DNA from: a virus
IMG/VR virus record: IMGVR_UViG_3300034168_001612
Location: 1-62,904 of that record
Length of the DNA stretch: 62,904 bases
Direction: 5' to 3' (one strand)
This document shows, piece after piece, positions 15,772 to 24,342 of the stretch. Position numbers and translations under genes: made by a program. The notes beneath the pieces are model-generated. The model was given only the letters and a program-made list of their open reading frames with translations, was not told the DNA's origin and ran no database searches. Position 1 is the first letter of the stretch. Each line of letters begins with the position of its first letter.

Positions 15772-16532
15772 TTTTGGTGGATGTACAAATAGAAGGGAAT
15801 TTAGAACAAGATGGCAATAGAATAAAAAATAATATTCGAGAAGATCTTCATCTTGCCGTTAAAGCTATGGGTTCTAGTACTTTAAAAAAAGCAGAAGAAC
15901 TTGCTCAACAGCATCTTTCTCCAAAACTTGCCAGTATGTACAGAACCGCATTAAAGATAGAACAGCTATCAGAAGATGTAGTGATAATAGAATTGGATCA
16001 AAAAGCACTCTGGATAGAAAAAGGCCGCAAAGCAGGCTTTATGGAAGATCTCCTCAAATCTGGCACAAAAAAAGCAAAAGATGGGTCTAAATATAGGGTG
16101 ATACCTATTGGAGAATCAAAAACATCGCCTCAATCTCCTTCTGTAGGTGAAAATCTTGTGCCTGAGATAAAATCTTTTTTACAAAAAAAAGGTATCAGAA
16201 CAGGTGCGGGTGATTTAGAATTAGACAGCAGAGGAAGTCCCCGGCTTGGTAAAATAAATACTTTTAATATCAAAGATTTGAAAGATAAAAAACAAATTTC
16301 TGATAATATATCTAGAATAAGTGTTTTTCAGAATAAAAACCCTAAAACTGGAAAAGTAGAAAAAAGCATAACAGCGTTCAGGGTTATATCAGAAAAGCAT
16401 AAAGGAACGGGCAAATGGGTTCACCCAGGCACTCCTCCTGCAGAAATACTGGAAAAAGCTTTTAAATGGTCAGAACAACTATGGCAAACAGAGTTGTTTT
16501 TGGCGATTAAAGCAAAGTACGAAGGTAAATAA
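15768..16532 (+). CDS. Putative tail-completion/neck-type protein
   Basis: A 254-residue protein starting in the ATGA overlap with the frameshift extension. It begins with a strand and a long helix (NNIREDLHLAVKAMGSSTLK), continues with VVIIELDQKALWIEKGRKAG, and ends in a helix after WVHPGTPPAEILEKAF. The pattern of an N-terminal helix pair followed by a WIEKG turn is seen in phage gp10-like or tail-completion proteins. I infer a neck or tail role from that and from co-translation with the next gene (1-base overlap). Confidence 0.45.
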   Translation: MILVDVQIEGNLEQDGNRIKNNIREDLHLAVKAMGSSTLKKAEELAQQHLSPKLASMYRTALKIEQLSEDVVIIELDQKALWIEKGRKAGFMEDLLKSGTKKAKDGSKYRVIPIGESKTSPQSPSVGENLVPEIKSFLQKKGIRTGAGDLELDSRGSPRLGKINTFNIKDLKDKKQISDNISRISVFQNKNPKTGKVEKSITAFRVISEKHKGTGKWVHPGTPPAEILEKAFKWSEQLWQTELFLAIKAKYEGK

Positions 16533-17515
16533 TGTCAATATGGCAAGGCGATGTCTTTTTTAGACGAATTATAGAATTGATCCTAAGAGATGTCAGACAA
16601 AATCCGTGGCTGATTGATGATATTCTTTCGGATTTTATCACAGATCCCATGCTTTCTGGCATATACGGTCAAAAAGAGATAGAAAACGCAAAAAAATGGA
16701 TCACTGATAACGAGATATCCGTATTTCTTCCTCATAGAATGGACTTGGAAAAAATGCCTTGTATTACCATCGCTATAGGAACCAACATGGAAGATAGGAG
16801 TCTGGCCAGAATGGCTGATATGACTCATATTGTTGAAACCTTAAACCCGACTCAAGTAGGTAAGGTAGTCCCTTATATTATCTCTCCTTTTAATTACATA
16901 TCTTACAACCAAGCAACAGGTTTTTTTGAAGTTCCAGATAGTATTAACTTACTAATAATACAACCAGGAATGGCGGTGATAAACCCCCAAACAGGCGCAG
17001 GATTTATTATTGTAAGCAAAAGCAACAATGGTTTTTCTATTGCGGCAGGAACCACTATAACCTTCCCTTCAATTGGCATAATCCCAGAGTATAGGATATA
17101 TAAAGCCAGAAGAGAAATTGCAACTTTCCAAGAAAACATCTCCATAGGATGTCATGTCCACGGTGATCCAAACGCCCTTCTGTGGCTTTATTCCATAATG
17201 ATGTATGGATTGTTAAGATATCGAGAAGGATTGATAGAATCTAGAAATTTCCAAATATCCAGCTTACAGACAACCGATATGATCAGGAATGATGCGTTTC
17301 AGAGCTTCGGAGAAAATGTCTATAGTCGATTCATAACTATAACCGGTCAGGTAGAGAATACTTGGATCAAGGCTCCTAAACGTGTAATAGAGGCTATCAA
17401 TATTGTTGAAGGAATCGATGCTGGACTGGTAATAATAAACAAAGACAATGGCGAAGTACCTGGAATTATTGATCGAGAACAGGATTCTTGGGTAGCTAAA
17501 ACTGATCCGGAATAA
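16532..17515 (+). CDS. Virion structural protein, unassigned (neck/tail region)
   Basis: This 327-residue protein overlaps the preceding gene by one base. A helical N-terminus (VFFRRIIELILRDVRQNPWL) is followed by a strand-rich body and a C-terminal segment ending IIDREQDSWVAKTDPE. The composition fits a structural tail-terminator or sheath-terminator type protein in a myovirus, but I see no decisive motif. Confidence 0.5.
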   Translation: MSIWQGDVFFRRIIELILRDVRQNPWLIDDILSDFITDPMLSGIYGQKEIENAKKWITDNEISVFLPHRMDLEKMPCITIAIGTNMEDRSLARMADMTHIVETLNPTQVGKVVPYIISPFNYISYNQATGFFEVPDSINLLIIQPGMAVINPQTGAGFIIVSKSNNGFSIAAGTTITFPSIGIIPEYRIYKARREIATFQENISIGCHVHGDPNALLWLYSIMMYGLLRYREGLIESRNFQISSLQTTDMIRNDAFQSFGENVYSRFITITGQVENTWIKAPKRVIEAINIVEGIDAGLVIINKDNGEVPGIIDREQDSWVAKTDPE

Positions 17516-17522
17516 ATCTTTA
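17513..17522 (+). promoter_or_regulatory. Late-type promoter motif TAAATCTTTA
   Basis: TAAATCTTTA overlapping the stop codon of the previous gene, followed by AGAGG and the ATG at 17536. Confidence 0.55.
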
Positions 17523-17535
17523 TCTAGAGGTAAGT

Positions 17536-18168
17536 ATGGATAATTATTTAAAAGAAAAAAGCGATTTATTGTTAAAGTCACTTTATAAAAAAATGAAGAA
17601 ACTTGAACATAAAAAAAATGCCATTGAGGATGTTCTTGATTCAAATGCAACTGCTGAAATGAATCCTGACGACATCCCTACGTCCAGCTCTGGCACTTTA
17701 AATAAAGCCAAAATGCAGAAAAAACAAAAAGTGTCTGAGGATGTTAAAAAAAACGAAGAAATAATTGATAAACTTTTAAAAAATTTAGATGTGATTTCAA
17801 AAGCTTGCAAGTCAAAAATGGAAAAAAGATGCTGGGAAGGGTACGAAGCCACTCCTGGAAAAAAAGCTTATTCAGAAGGTTCTTGTCAATCTATAAAGAA
17901 AGAAGAAAAAGAAAAACCGTTCGTAGGGTATAATAAAGAAAAGCACTCCAAAGAGGGTGGTTTAAACGAAAAAGCTAGAGAAGAATACAATAGAGAGCAT
18001 GGATCGAATCTACAAGCTCCAGTTTCTTCAAAAGAAGCCAAAAAATCGCCCAAGAAAGCAGCTAGAAGAGAATCTTTTTGTGCTAGAATGTCGGGCGTAA
18101 AAGGTCCTACTAGTAAAGAAGGCAAAAAGACACCAAAAGGTGCCGCTCTTAAGAGATGGGATTGTTAA
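17536..18168 (+). CDS. Lysine-rich internal head-type protein with Cys modules
   Basis: A 210-residue, strongly basic protein. It has two modules that recur in large-phage head-associated proteins: CWEGYEATPGKKAYSEGSC, a Cys-bounded turn near residue 97, and a C-terminal unit running from GLNEKAREEYNREHGSN to the ending SFCARMSGVKGPTS...KRWDC. The function of these modules is not known to me; by charge they could contact packaged DNA. A late-type promoter and AGAGG precede it. Confidence 0.55.
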   Translation: MDNYLKEKSDLLLKSLYKKMKKLEHKKNAIEDVLDSNATAEMNPDDIPTSSSGTLNKAKMQKKQKVSEDVKKNEEIIDKLLKNLDVISKACKSKMEKRCWEGYEATPGKKAYSEGSCQSIKKEEKEKPFVGYNKEKHSKEGGLNEKAREEYNREHGSNLQAPVSSKEAKKSPKKAARRESFCARMSGVKGPTSKEGKKTPKGAALKRWDC

Positions 18169-18217
18169 TAAGTGTTTGAATTTACTGGTATAAACTGGTC
18201 TTAAAAATAATATAGAA

Positions 18218-18227
18218 TTAATCTTTA
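18218..18227 (+). promoter_or_regulatory. Late-type promoter motif TTAATCTTTA
   Basis: TTAATCTTTA within the 81-base gap before the ATG at 18250. The same decamer occurs at 49878 and, on the minus strand, at 33773-33782. Confidence 0.55.
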
Positions 18228-18249
18228 ATATATAAATCAGGGGATTGTT

Positions 18250-18990
18250 ATGTCTGAAAAGAAAATGTTTACAGCAGCAGAAGTGGCCAGAATGATTCTG
18301 GAAAAAACTCATAACACTTTAAAAAAACACGAAGATATGTTGCAAAAATCTAAAAACACTTCTCATGAAATAGATGCTGGTGAAGAGCCTAATAATGACG
18401 AGGCAGAGTGTCCTGAATCTTTAAAAGGTGAAGGAAGTTCTGAGGCTTCGGGAAATGAGCCTAAAAAAATTAAAGCTCCGGCAGAAGATAGCGAAGATCC
18501 AAGCATGGAAGACCAGTCTTTGAGTGATGATGAAAGCGAAGATGAAGAATCTGAAGAAGAAGAATCGGAAGAAAAAGAAGAACAACCTAAGTTTGAATTC
18601 AAAAAGTCTGAATCTGGTATGCACACTGTGCAGTACAAAACATTGGTAAAAAAAGAACAACCTCTTAAAAAACTAATGTCTGCAACAAGCGGTATGCCGG
18701 GAAGTGTTGCCTCAACCGGTGGTCCTTCTATAGGGTCTCAAATTGGTTTTCCAGGAATTAAAAAAGACGAAGATAAAAAAGAAGGCCAGGATATGGTCCC
18801 TAATCCAGATCCGAAAGCTCCTACTCATATTAGAAGAGAACAGGAAGGAGAAGGAAAATCAAAAACTATAACAGAAAATCAAAAAAAAGCAGGGTGGGGA
18901 CAGTCCATTTCTCCTAAGCAAAAAACAACCAATGTAGGCCAGTATCAAGGAATCAAAGCCGCACAGGAAAAAAGAAAAAAACAAGACTAG
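18250..18990 (+). CDS. Acidic internal head-type protein
   Basis: A 246-residue protein with a helical N-terminus (MFTAAEVARMILEKTHNTLK), an Asp/Glu/Ser-rich centre, then FKKSESGMHTVQYKTLVKKE, and a basic Gly/Gln-rich tail. The N-terminal segment resembles in style the first residues of the scaffold protein at 2947-3678. It has one hydrophobic-x-K-S-E site. The GMHTVQYK peptide is shared with the next gene. It is 1 base from that gene and likely co-expressed. Probable core or internal protein. Confidence 0.55.
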   Translation: MSEKKMFTAAEVARMILEKTHNTLKKHEDMLQKSKNTSHEIDAGEEPNNDEAECPESLKGEGSSEASGNEPKKIKAPAEDSEDPSMEDQSLSDDESEDEESEEEESEEKEEQPKFEFKKSESGMHTVQYKTLVKKEQPLKKLMSATSGMPGSVASTGGPSIGSQIGFPGIKKDEDKKEGQDMVPNPDPKAPTHIRREQEGEGKSKTITENQKKAGWGQSISPKQKTTNVGQYQGIKAAQEKRKKQD

Positions 18991-18991
18991 T

Positions 18992-20488
18992 ATGGAAAAA
19001 GACAATAAAATTCAATACAAAATTCTTAAATCTGAAGCTTGCGGTCATACTATCGAGTATAAGATGGTAAAGAAAGAACATGAGCTTGAAAAAGCTCGTA
19101 TTGATGAGGGATTGTCTTCTAGAGAAAAAATGAAAGCTCGTGAGGCAAGATCTTCTAAAGAAAGAGAACCGAGAGAATTAAGCCCTGAACAGTATGAGAC
19201 TGGTAAAAAAATAGCCCGGACTAAGGCTGTCACTGCTACAGGCGAAAAACAAAGAAAAGAAACTCTTAAAGATGTTCTTCATACACATAAGCAAAATGCT
19301 CCTAAATCTCCTTCCAAGGAAGATCTAGAATACCCTATGGCTGCTAGTGAAAAAGAATGTTTGTGCAAAGATTGTGATTGTGATAAAAAAGAAATGAATA
19401 AAAGAGAAAAATTCTATATTCAAAAGATTCAGGAATTGAGGAAATTTGGTTTTGATCAAAAAGAATTTGAAACAGGCTTAAGACAAAAAGTTGCTGCTAC
19501 GGCTGATCAACAACGGCAGCAAAAAGATACAAGTTTAGAAAATACTGGAATTGTTAATCGAAATCGAGCCGCCTTTGGTCAGCCCATGGCTACGCAAGGA
19601 ACTCAAAGCAGTATGGGCGATTATGTTTTAAAAGACGCTCCTCAAAGAGGGGAAAGAGCCGGAACAGCTTCTGTTAATCAAATGACAGGAATGAATAGAA
19701 TGTTACCTGCTTCTGCCTCTTCAGCACAAGGTCCGTCAGCACAAGCTCCTGCTCCTGCTGCTGGACAAGCTCCTGCTCCTGCTGCTGGACAAGCTCCTGC
19801 TCCTGCTGCTGGACAAGCTCCTGCTCCTGCTGGTGCTGCTGCACCGCAAAGGATGCAATTTGGGAAAGATAGCGGCGTGAATTTTAAAGATGCTTTCGCA
19901 CAAGCTAGGAAATCAGGTAATCAAGAATTTGACTGGTATAATCCTAAAACAGGTAAAACGCAGCCATATCATACCCATTCAAAAGAAGAATTTCAACAAG
20001 GTAAAACTCTTGCTGCTGGAAGAAATCCTGAAGGATTTCAATCACAGACTATAGGCGCTGATAATAAGTATTTCAAAGGTTATCAAGCTCAACAAAAAGC
20101 TGCTCCTACAGCACAAGGTCCTGTCGCTGCTCCTACAGCACAAGGTCCTGCCGCTGCTCCCGCAGCAAAAGCGCCAAATCCAAATGCGAACATAACGGGT
20201 GTAAATACAAATGGTTCTATTTCTTCAACAGAATCTGATGGAAGAAAAACATTAACCATGCCTCAAAATTCTATATCAATGGCTCGTCCTGATCAAATGG
20301 GAATGGCACCAGCTCTAAACGAGCCAGGTAAAGTAGGAATGAAAATTCCTGGTGCCTCTGTTAAATATCCAGAAGCCGAAGGTTTTAAATCTGGAGATAC
20401 GGCCACAACCCAAGCTCCTACGAGTGAGCAGGCTGAAGGAAATATAAAATATAATAAAAATAATAAATTAAATGCGAATATGGGATAA
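18992..20488 (+). CDS. Ala/Pro/Gln-repeat internal head-type protein
   Basis: The 498-residue protein opens IQYKILKSEACGHTIEYKMV, containing a hydrophobic-x-K-S-E site and a copy of the H-T-[IV]-x-Y-K peptide also seen in the preceding protein. A Cys cluster (ECLCKDCDCDKKEM, near residue 126) may bind metal. The centre has four tandem copies of an eight-residue QAPAPAAG unit and, further on, two AAPTAQGP units. The rest is Gln/Gly/Ala-rich and probably disordered. Function unknown; position points to the virion. Confidence 0.55.
   Translation: MEKDNKIQYKILKSEACGHTIEYKMVKKEHELEKARIDEGLSSREKMKAREARSSKEREPRELSPEQYETGKKIARTKAVTATGEKQRKETLKDVLHTHKQNAPKSPSKEDLEYPMAASEKECLCKDCDCDKKEMNKREKFYIQKIQELRKFGFDQKEFETGLRQKVAATADQQRQQKDTSLENTGIVNRNRAAFGQPMATQGTQSSMGDYVLKDAPQRGERAGTASVNQMTGMNRMLPASASSAQGPSAQAPAPAAGQAPAPAAGQAPAPAAGQAPAPAGAAAPQRMQFGKDSGVNFKDAFAQARKSGNQEFDWYNPKTGKTQPYHTHSKEEFQQGKTLAAGRNPEGFQSQTIGADNKYFKGYQAQQKAAPTAQGPVAAPTAQGPAAAPAAKAPNPNANITGVNTNGSISSTESDGRKTLTMPQNSISMARPDQMGMAPALNEPGKVGMKIPGASVKYPEAEGFKSGDTATTQAPTSEQAEGNIKYNKNNKLNANMG
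19742..19837 (+). repeat. Four tandem 24-bp repeats encoding QAPAPAAG
   Basis: The unit CAAGCTCCTGCTCCTGCTGC plus TGGA is repeated almost perfectly; the fourth copy diverges at its end. Near identity at DNA level, including silent sites, suggests recent expansion by slippage or recombination. Confidence 0.85.
20098..20161 (+). repeat. Two tandem 27-bp repeats encoding AAPTAQGP-type units
   Basis: Two nearly identical copies of a 27-bp unit (GCTGCTCCTACAGCACAAGG and following) and a degenerate third copy, in the same gene as the 24-bp repeat. Confidence 0.7.
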
Positions 20489-20490
20489 AT

Positions 20491-20682
20491 ATGATAACAA
20501 ATAAGAAAAAAGACAAAAACAACAACAGAGAAGAATTTAGAAAATACTTCTTGAAATTAAACAAAAAACTTAATCTGAATAAATCTTTAGAGGAAGTAAT
20601 TTGGATACACCTTAAAACAATTGATCATGATAAGAAAGAATTGTTTGATAAGGGAGTAGAACATTTTGGATATAAATTATAA
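20491..20682 (+). CDS. Small basic protein (63 aa), unknown function
   Basis: Starts 2 bases after the repeat protein. The product is Lys/Asn-rich with an amphipathic helix (EEFRKYFLKLNKKLNLNK) and ends in FGYKL. An internal TAAATCTTTA (20580-20589) could be a late-type promoter for the downstream tail sheath gene. No family recognised. Confidence 0.5.
   Translation: MITNKKKDKNNNREEFRKYFLKLNKKLNLNKSLEEVIWIHLKTIDHDKKELFDKGVEHFGYKL
20580..20589 (+). promoter_or_regulatory. Possible late-type promoter for the tail genes
   Basis: TAAATCTTTA inside the small preceding gene, about 120 bases upstream of the sheath ATG. Identical to the elements at 4241 and 17513, but being within coding sequence it could be chance. 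Confidence 0.3.
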
Positions 20683-20710
20683 TATTTTTTTGACATAAAG
20701 GAGAATAACC

Positions 20711-22867
20711 ATGGCACAACGATTAACTACTAGCTTTGTAAACACCAACATCCCCGGTGCTTACCCAAGCGTAACAGTAAAGTCAACCCCGGTAGGCATT
20801 TCTAGTACTGGAGATATTGTTATTATCGGAGAAGCCGAAGGCGGCGCTGATTTTACACAAGACGCACTTAAAGATAACTTTTTTACTGCCACTCAATTAA
20901 CAAGAGTGAAAGCAAAATATCTGAGAGGACCAATAGTTGACGCTATGGCGGCGCTTATTTCTCCAAGCAATGACACCAATATCCAAGGATCGATTGGTAA
21001 AGTCTACATTATTAAAACTAATGGTGGATCAAAAGCATTGGCAAGTATGGGTGCTTCTCCATCGGGTGTTTACGGCTCTCTTTCTGATAAGAATTTTGGT
21101 GCAGATGGAAATAAATATTTTTTCAAGATAAGTCAAGTAGAATCTGAAGTTGCTCCTTCTATCACAGGAAATAGCTTAGCTCCATTTACTGCCACAGACT
21201 TTGACGCTCTTTCTTTTTCTGTAAGATTGAATGGTGGAGCGGAAGTAGCAATTACCTTAGGTACTGGTACTCATGCTTCTCTTGCTGCTCTTGCTTCTGA
21301 AATTGATGCCCTTTTGCCAGCTGGAATGAGCTGTGCAGCAGTTCCTGCCAGTAATTCGATTGCTATCTCTGTTGACGCAGATGCAGCCGCTAATGGAAAA
21401 GGATCTGGTAAATCATTTGAATTGATTGACTCTACCCCGGGTGATTTGGCAGTTTTGGGTCATGATGAAGATCTTATCGTTTCCTCTCAAGAGCCAGAAG
21501 TTCAAATAGCTATCAATAGACAAGATACGAACACTAACGAATCTTTCATGGCAGAGGCTCAAATAGCTATATCTGTAGGATATGATGGTACTAGTGCTAT
21601 TCTTTCAATTTCATCAGGAAGCCTTACAACTACTGTAGTTGGCGGATCTGGCTCTAGTCTAAGTATCGCTCTTAGCGAATTTACAACTATGTCCGACCTT
21701 GCTGCTTTCATTAATTCTCAAGCAGGATATTCTGCTTCTTCAGTTTCTTCTTCTAATAATCTAAGCCCGCTTAAATTGGATGAAGTAGCTGCTATCGGAA
21801 TTGCTACATCTGGCGGATTTGAAGCTGGAAGAATTAAAAGAGCACTTTATAACTTTCAAAATAAAATTGCATCAAGTTCTGTTCTTGATTTTGAAGCATC
21901 TGCTGCTGCAGGATTGCCGGCTGAAATGGCTGCTTCTCAATTCTTAGCAGGAGGAGCAAAAGGTTCTACAACTGCTGCTGATATTGCAAATTCTATCCCT
22001 TCTTTAGAGGGTGTTAAAGTTAATTTTGTTATTCCTCTGTTCTCTAGAGATGCCTCTGAAGATATCGCAGATGGTTTGACTGAATCTACTTCTACTTATA
22101 CAATTGACGCTATTAACGCTCTTGTTAAGTCTCACGTTCTTGCTATGTCAACTCCAAAAATGAAGAGGAACAGAGTAGCTATGCTCAGTAAACAAGCAAG
22201 CTATGCAGCTACAAAAGAAGCGGCGGCTTCTTTGTCTAATTACAGAGCTAACATGTTTTTCCAAAGATCAAGCCAAGTTAATTCTCTTGGTAATGTTACA
22301 GAGTACCAACCATGGCATGCGGCCTGTATTGCAGCTGGTATGCAAGCTGCAGGATTTAACAAGTCTCTGACTAATAAATTCGCCAATGTTATCAGTTTTA
22401 AAGATCCTGCTGGATTTGATTCTGGTAATCCGGGTGATGTTGAAGATGCAATTGATGCAGGATTATTTTTCATGCAACAAGAAACAGCTGGGAACAAGTG
22501 GGTGGTTGATCAAACTACTTACGGTTTTGACACAAATTTTGTGTACAACTCACTACAAGCCGTATATATGGCCGATGTTCTTGCGATTCAATTGTCTGAA
22601 TCTCTTGAAAAATTTGCAGTAGGACAATCTCTTGCTGATATTACTTCTGCAGGAATTGTTGCCTTCATTTCTAAAAAAATGGAAGAATATAGAAAGCTTA
22701 AAATCATTGGGGCTTCTGATGACGCTCCTTTGGGATATAAAAATGTTAGCGTTTCTATCAATGGCCCTATTGCAGAAGTTAAACTTGAAGCTAAACTTGC
22801 TACGGCAATCTTGTTCATACCAATTGAATTAGAATTGAGCCAAATCCAGTCTAGCGCATCAGCATAA
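20711..22867 (+). CDS. Contractile tail sheath protein
   Basis: A 718-residue protein. The N-terminus FVNTNIPGAYPSVTVKSTPV, then a VIIGEAEGGAD loop, is the hallmark of tail sheath subunits, and the C-terminal domain ends with LGYKNVSVSINGPIAEVK and LATAILFIPIELE, the conserved sheath-to-tube handshake region. Sheath subunits polymerise around the tail tube and contract at infection. The central part (about 150-420) is Ser/Ala-rich and probably an exposed insertion. AAGGAG precedes the ATG. The tube gene follows 24 bases later, the standard myovirus order. Confidence 0.9.
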   Translation: MAQRLTTSFVNTNIPGAYPSVTVKSTPVGISSTGDIVIIGEAEGGADFTQDALKDNFFTATQLTRVKAKYLRGPIVDAMAALISPSNDTNIQGSIGKVYIIKTNGGSKALASMGASPSGVYGSLSDKNFGADGNKYFFKISQVESEVAPSITGNSLAPFTATDFDALSFSVRLNGGAEVAITLGTGTHASLAALASEIDALLPAGMSCAAVPASNSIAISVDADAAANGKGSGKSFELIDSTPGDLAVLGHDEDLIVSSQEPEVQIAINRQDTNTNESFMAEAQIAISVGYDGTSAILSISSGSLTTTVVGGSGSSLSIALSEFTTMSDLAAFINSQAGYSASSVSSSNNLSPLKLDEVAAIGIATSGGFEAGRIKRALYNFQNKIASSSVLDFEASAAAGLPAEMAASQFLAGGAKGSTTAADIANSIPSLEGVKVNFVIPLFSRDASEDIADGLTESTSTYTIDAINALVKSHVLAMSTPKMKRNRVAMLSKQASYAATKEAAASLSNYRANMFFQRSSQVNSLGNVTEYQPWHAACIAAGMQAAGFNKSLTNKFANVISFKDPAGFDSGNPGDVEDAIDAGLFFMQQETAGNKWVVDQTTYGFDTNFVYNSLQAVYMADVLAIQLSESLEKFAVGQSLADITSAGIVAFISKKMEEYRKLKIIGASDDAPLGYKNVSVSINGPIAEVKLEAKLATAILFIPIELELSQIQSSASA

Positions 22868-22891
22868 TTTTAAGATATAAGGAGAAATAAA

Positions 22892-23341
22892 ATGAGTGTA
22901 ACAATGACAGGCGCACGAGCCAAAGTAAAAGTAGACGGGAAATACGTGGGAGTTTTTGATTCTTGCCAATATGGCGGAACTATAGGAACAGAACCTATTC
23001 ACACATTAGGTCGTTATTCACCTGCAGAAGTTGTTATTAACAGCTACGAAGCTGTTCAGGTACAATGCGGTGGTTTTAGAATTATAGACCAAGGTGTTCA
23101 CGTATTACCAGCAGCCCCAAAACTGCAGGATCTTTTGAATTTTGAATCTATTCAATTAGAAGTTGAAGACAGACAATCAGGCAAAACAATTGCCATTGTT
23201 AAAAATTGTGTTCCTTCTAGCTGGGGAGAGGCTCAACAAGCAAAAGGTACTACTAGATTCAACATTACTTATGTTGGAACTGTTTACAGCGATGAGTCTG
23301 GAGATCAAGACGAAAGTGCTGGAGCATCTAGCCTTCCTTAA
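22892..23341 (+). CDS. Tail tube protein
   Basis: A 149-residue protein, the usual size for a myovirus tube subunit, placed directly after the sheath gene with AAGGAG. It begins MTGARAKVKVDGKYVGVFDS, a beta-hairpin typical of tube proteins, and continues with alternating strands. A strong terminator follows, consistent with high expression of sheath and tube together. Confidence 0.85.
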   Translation: MSVTMTGARAKVKVDGKYVGVFDSCQYGGTIGTEPIHTLGRYSPAEVVINSYEAVQVQCGGFRIIDQGVHVLPAAPKLQDLLNFESIQLEVEDRQSGKTIAIVKNCVPSSWGEAQQAKGTTRFNITYVGTVYSDESGDQDESAGASSLP

Positions 23342-23367
23342 TATTATTTAAAAAACATTAATAGAAT

Positions 23368-23395
23368 AGCCACCTTCGGGTGGCTTTTTTATTTT
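23368..23395 (+). terminator. Strong rho-independent terminator after the tube gene
   Basis: AGCCACC and GGTGGCT form a 7-bp stem around a TTCG tetraloop, followed by TTTTTATTTTT. It ends the sheath/tube transcript; an early-type promoter starts within 5 bases. Confidence 0.95.
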
Positions 23396-23397
23396 TG

Positions 23398-23407
23398 TGA
23401 TAATATA
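23398..23407 (+). promoter_or_regulatory. Early-type extended -10 promoter TGATAATATA
   Basis: TGATAATATA directly after the tube terminator, ending 4 bases before the ATG at 23412. Transcripts from here would be leaderless or nearly so. It would drive the small-gene cassette up to about 26377. Confidence 0.6.
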
Positions 23408-23411
23408 AGGC

Positions 23412-23792
23412 ATGAATGAAGATAAAAGAAATTGTATTTTCACAAAACTTCCTGCAACGGCTAAATTAACCGTATCTTCCTCTAAACATAACTGGACCAA
23501 GTCCGTCCCGTGTACTAAAGAATTCTTAGAATCTAAAAAAAACAATAAGTTAACCGATGTCGAGTTCAGACTGGTTGAGATTTTCTATTTGAAAGAGACA
23601 GCTTTGCTTAGGGCTGAATATTTAGAAAACAAAATGGAAGAACTCAGACAGATGATTGATTTGAGTGGTTACGCCAAGATAACTCTCCAGGATATTGAAA
23701 TAATTGAAATCGATATAGAAAAAGCCGAGGAATTGACAAACATAGAAGAACCTGCTAAGATCGTTCTTAGTGATAAAAACCTGTGGGAGTAG
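23412..23792 (+). CDS. Early-cassette protein, unknown function
   Basis: A 126-residue protein, first gene after the tube terminator. It has a mixed N-terminus (CIFTKLPATAKLTVSSSKHN), a long helix (ALLRAEYLENKMEELRQMID) and an acidic C-terminal part. No family recognised. Position behind an early-type promoter suggests a role early in infection. The next gene starts at the base after its stop. Confidence 0.55.
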   Translation: MNEDKRNCIFTKLPATAKLTVSSSKHNWTKSVPCTKEFLESKKNNKLTDVEFRLVEIFYLKETALLRAEYLENKMEELRQMIDLSGYAKITLQDIEIIEIDIEKAEELTNIEEPAKIVLSDKNLWE

Positions 23793-24002
23793 ATGAAAGA
23801 AAAAAGACAGAATATTATCTATCAATACGAAGACGGCGATGATCAGGAAAAAATTGGATTTTTAAAAAATTGTTATGATACTAATAAAAAAAAATATCTT
23901 TTTCATGCAGAATTTTATGATATTTTCAATGTGAATGAAAAAGAGGAAAGTTTCTCGATTACCAGAGTTGGAATGAATAAACGAATTAAAAATTTCAAAT
24001 AA
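23793..24002 (+). CDS. Small early-cassette protein (69 aa)
   Basis: Starts immediately after the previous stop. The product is charged and aromatic-rich (YQYEDGDDQEKIGFLKNCYD) and ends RVGMNKRIKNFK. Nearly the same ending, and the same AAAAGGATTT ribosome-site segment after it, are found in the next gene, so the two share a duplicated 3' end. Function unknown. Confidence 0.55.
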   Translation: MKEKRQNIIYQYEDGDDQEKIGFLKNCYDTNKKKYLFHAEFYDIFNVNEKEESFSITRVGMNKRIKNFK

Positions 24003-24010
24003 AAGGATTT

Positions 24011-24331
24011 ATGCAAGGAATCAAATTGAGACTCTATATCCCAGACCACAACCATGTGTCGAGGCATTGGGTTAAGTTATTTCAAAAGCGTATAAAAATA
24101 AGTCAAATAGTTTTTATTGATTATTTTGATTTAAAAAGCAAAGAAGTTCATCAAAAACACAGAAAATTTGATATAAATTGTTCTATAGGCTTTACTTATA
24201 AAGGTAAATATATAAATTATGAAAAAGTTACTAAATTTACTAGGGATTATGCTACTTATCAAACATTTGAACCGCAACTACCTAGCTTTAAAGTTATTGG
24301 AATGAATAAAAAGATTTTCAATTTTAAATAA
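24011..24331 (+). CDS. Early-cassette protein with duplicated C-terminal peptide (106 aa)
   Basis: A basic, aromatic-rich protein (YIPDHNHVSRHWVKLFQKRI), preceded by AAAAGGATTT. Its C-terminus VIGMNKKIFNFK matches that of the preceding protein. The rest does not align obviously with its neighbour. Function unknown; perhaps the shared tail is a localisation or partner-binding tag. Confidence 0.55.
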   Translation: MQGIKLRLYIPDHNHVSRHWVKLFQKRIKISQIVFIDYFDLKSKEVHQKHRKFDINCSIGFTYKGKYINYEKVTKFTRDYATYQTFEPQLPSFKVIGMNKKIFNFK

Positions 24332-24342
24332 AAAAGGATTTT

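Noticed and set aside
19742-20161. Tandem repeats considered as CRISPR
   Set aside because: They are contiguous, in frame with a protein and have no spacers.
20690-20700. TTGACA before the tail sheath gene as a promoter
   Set aside because: It lies only about 6 bases before the ribosome site, leaving no room for a -10 box and a leader.
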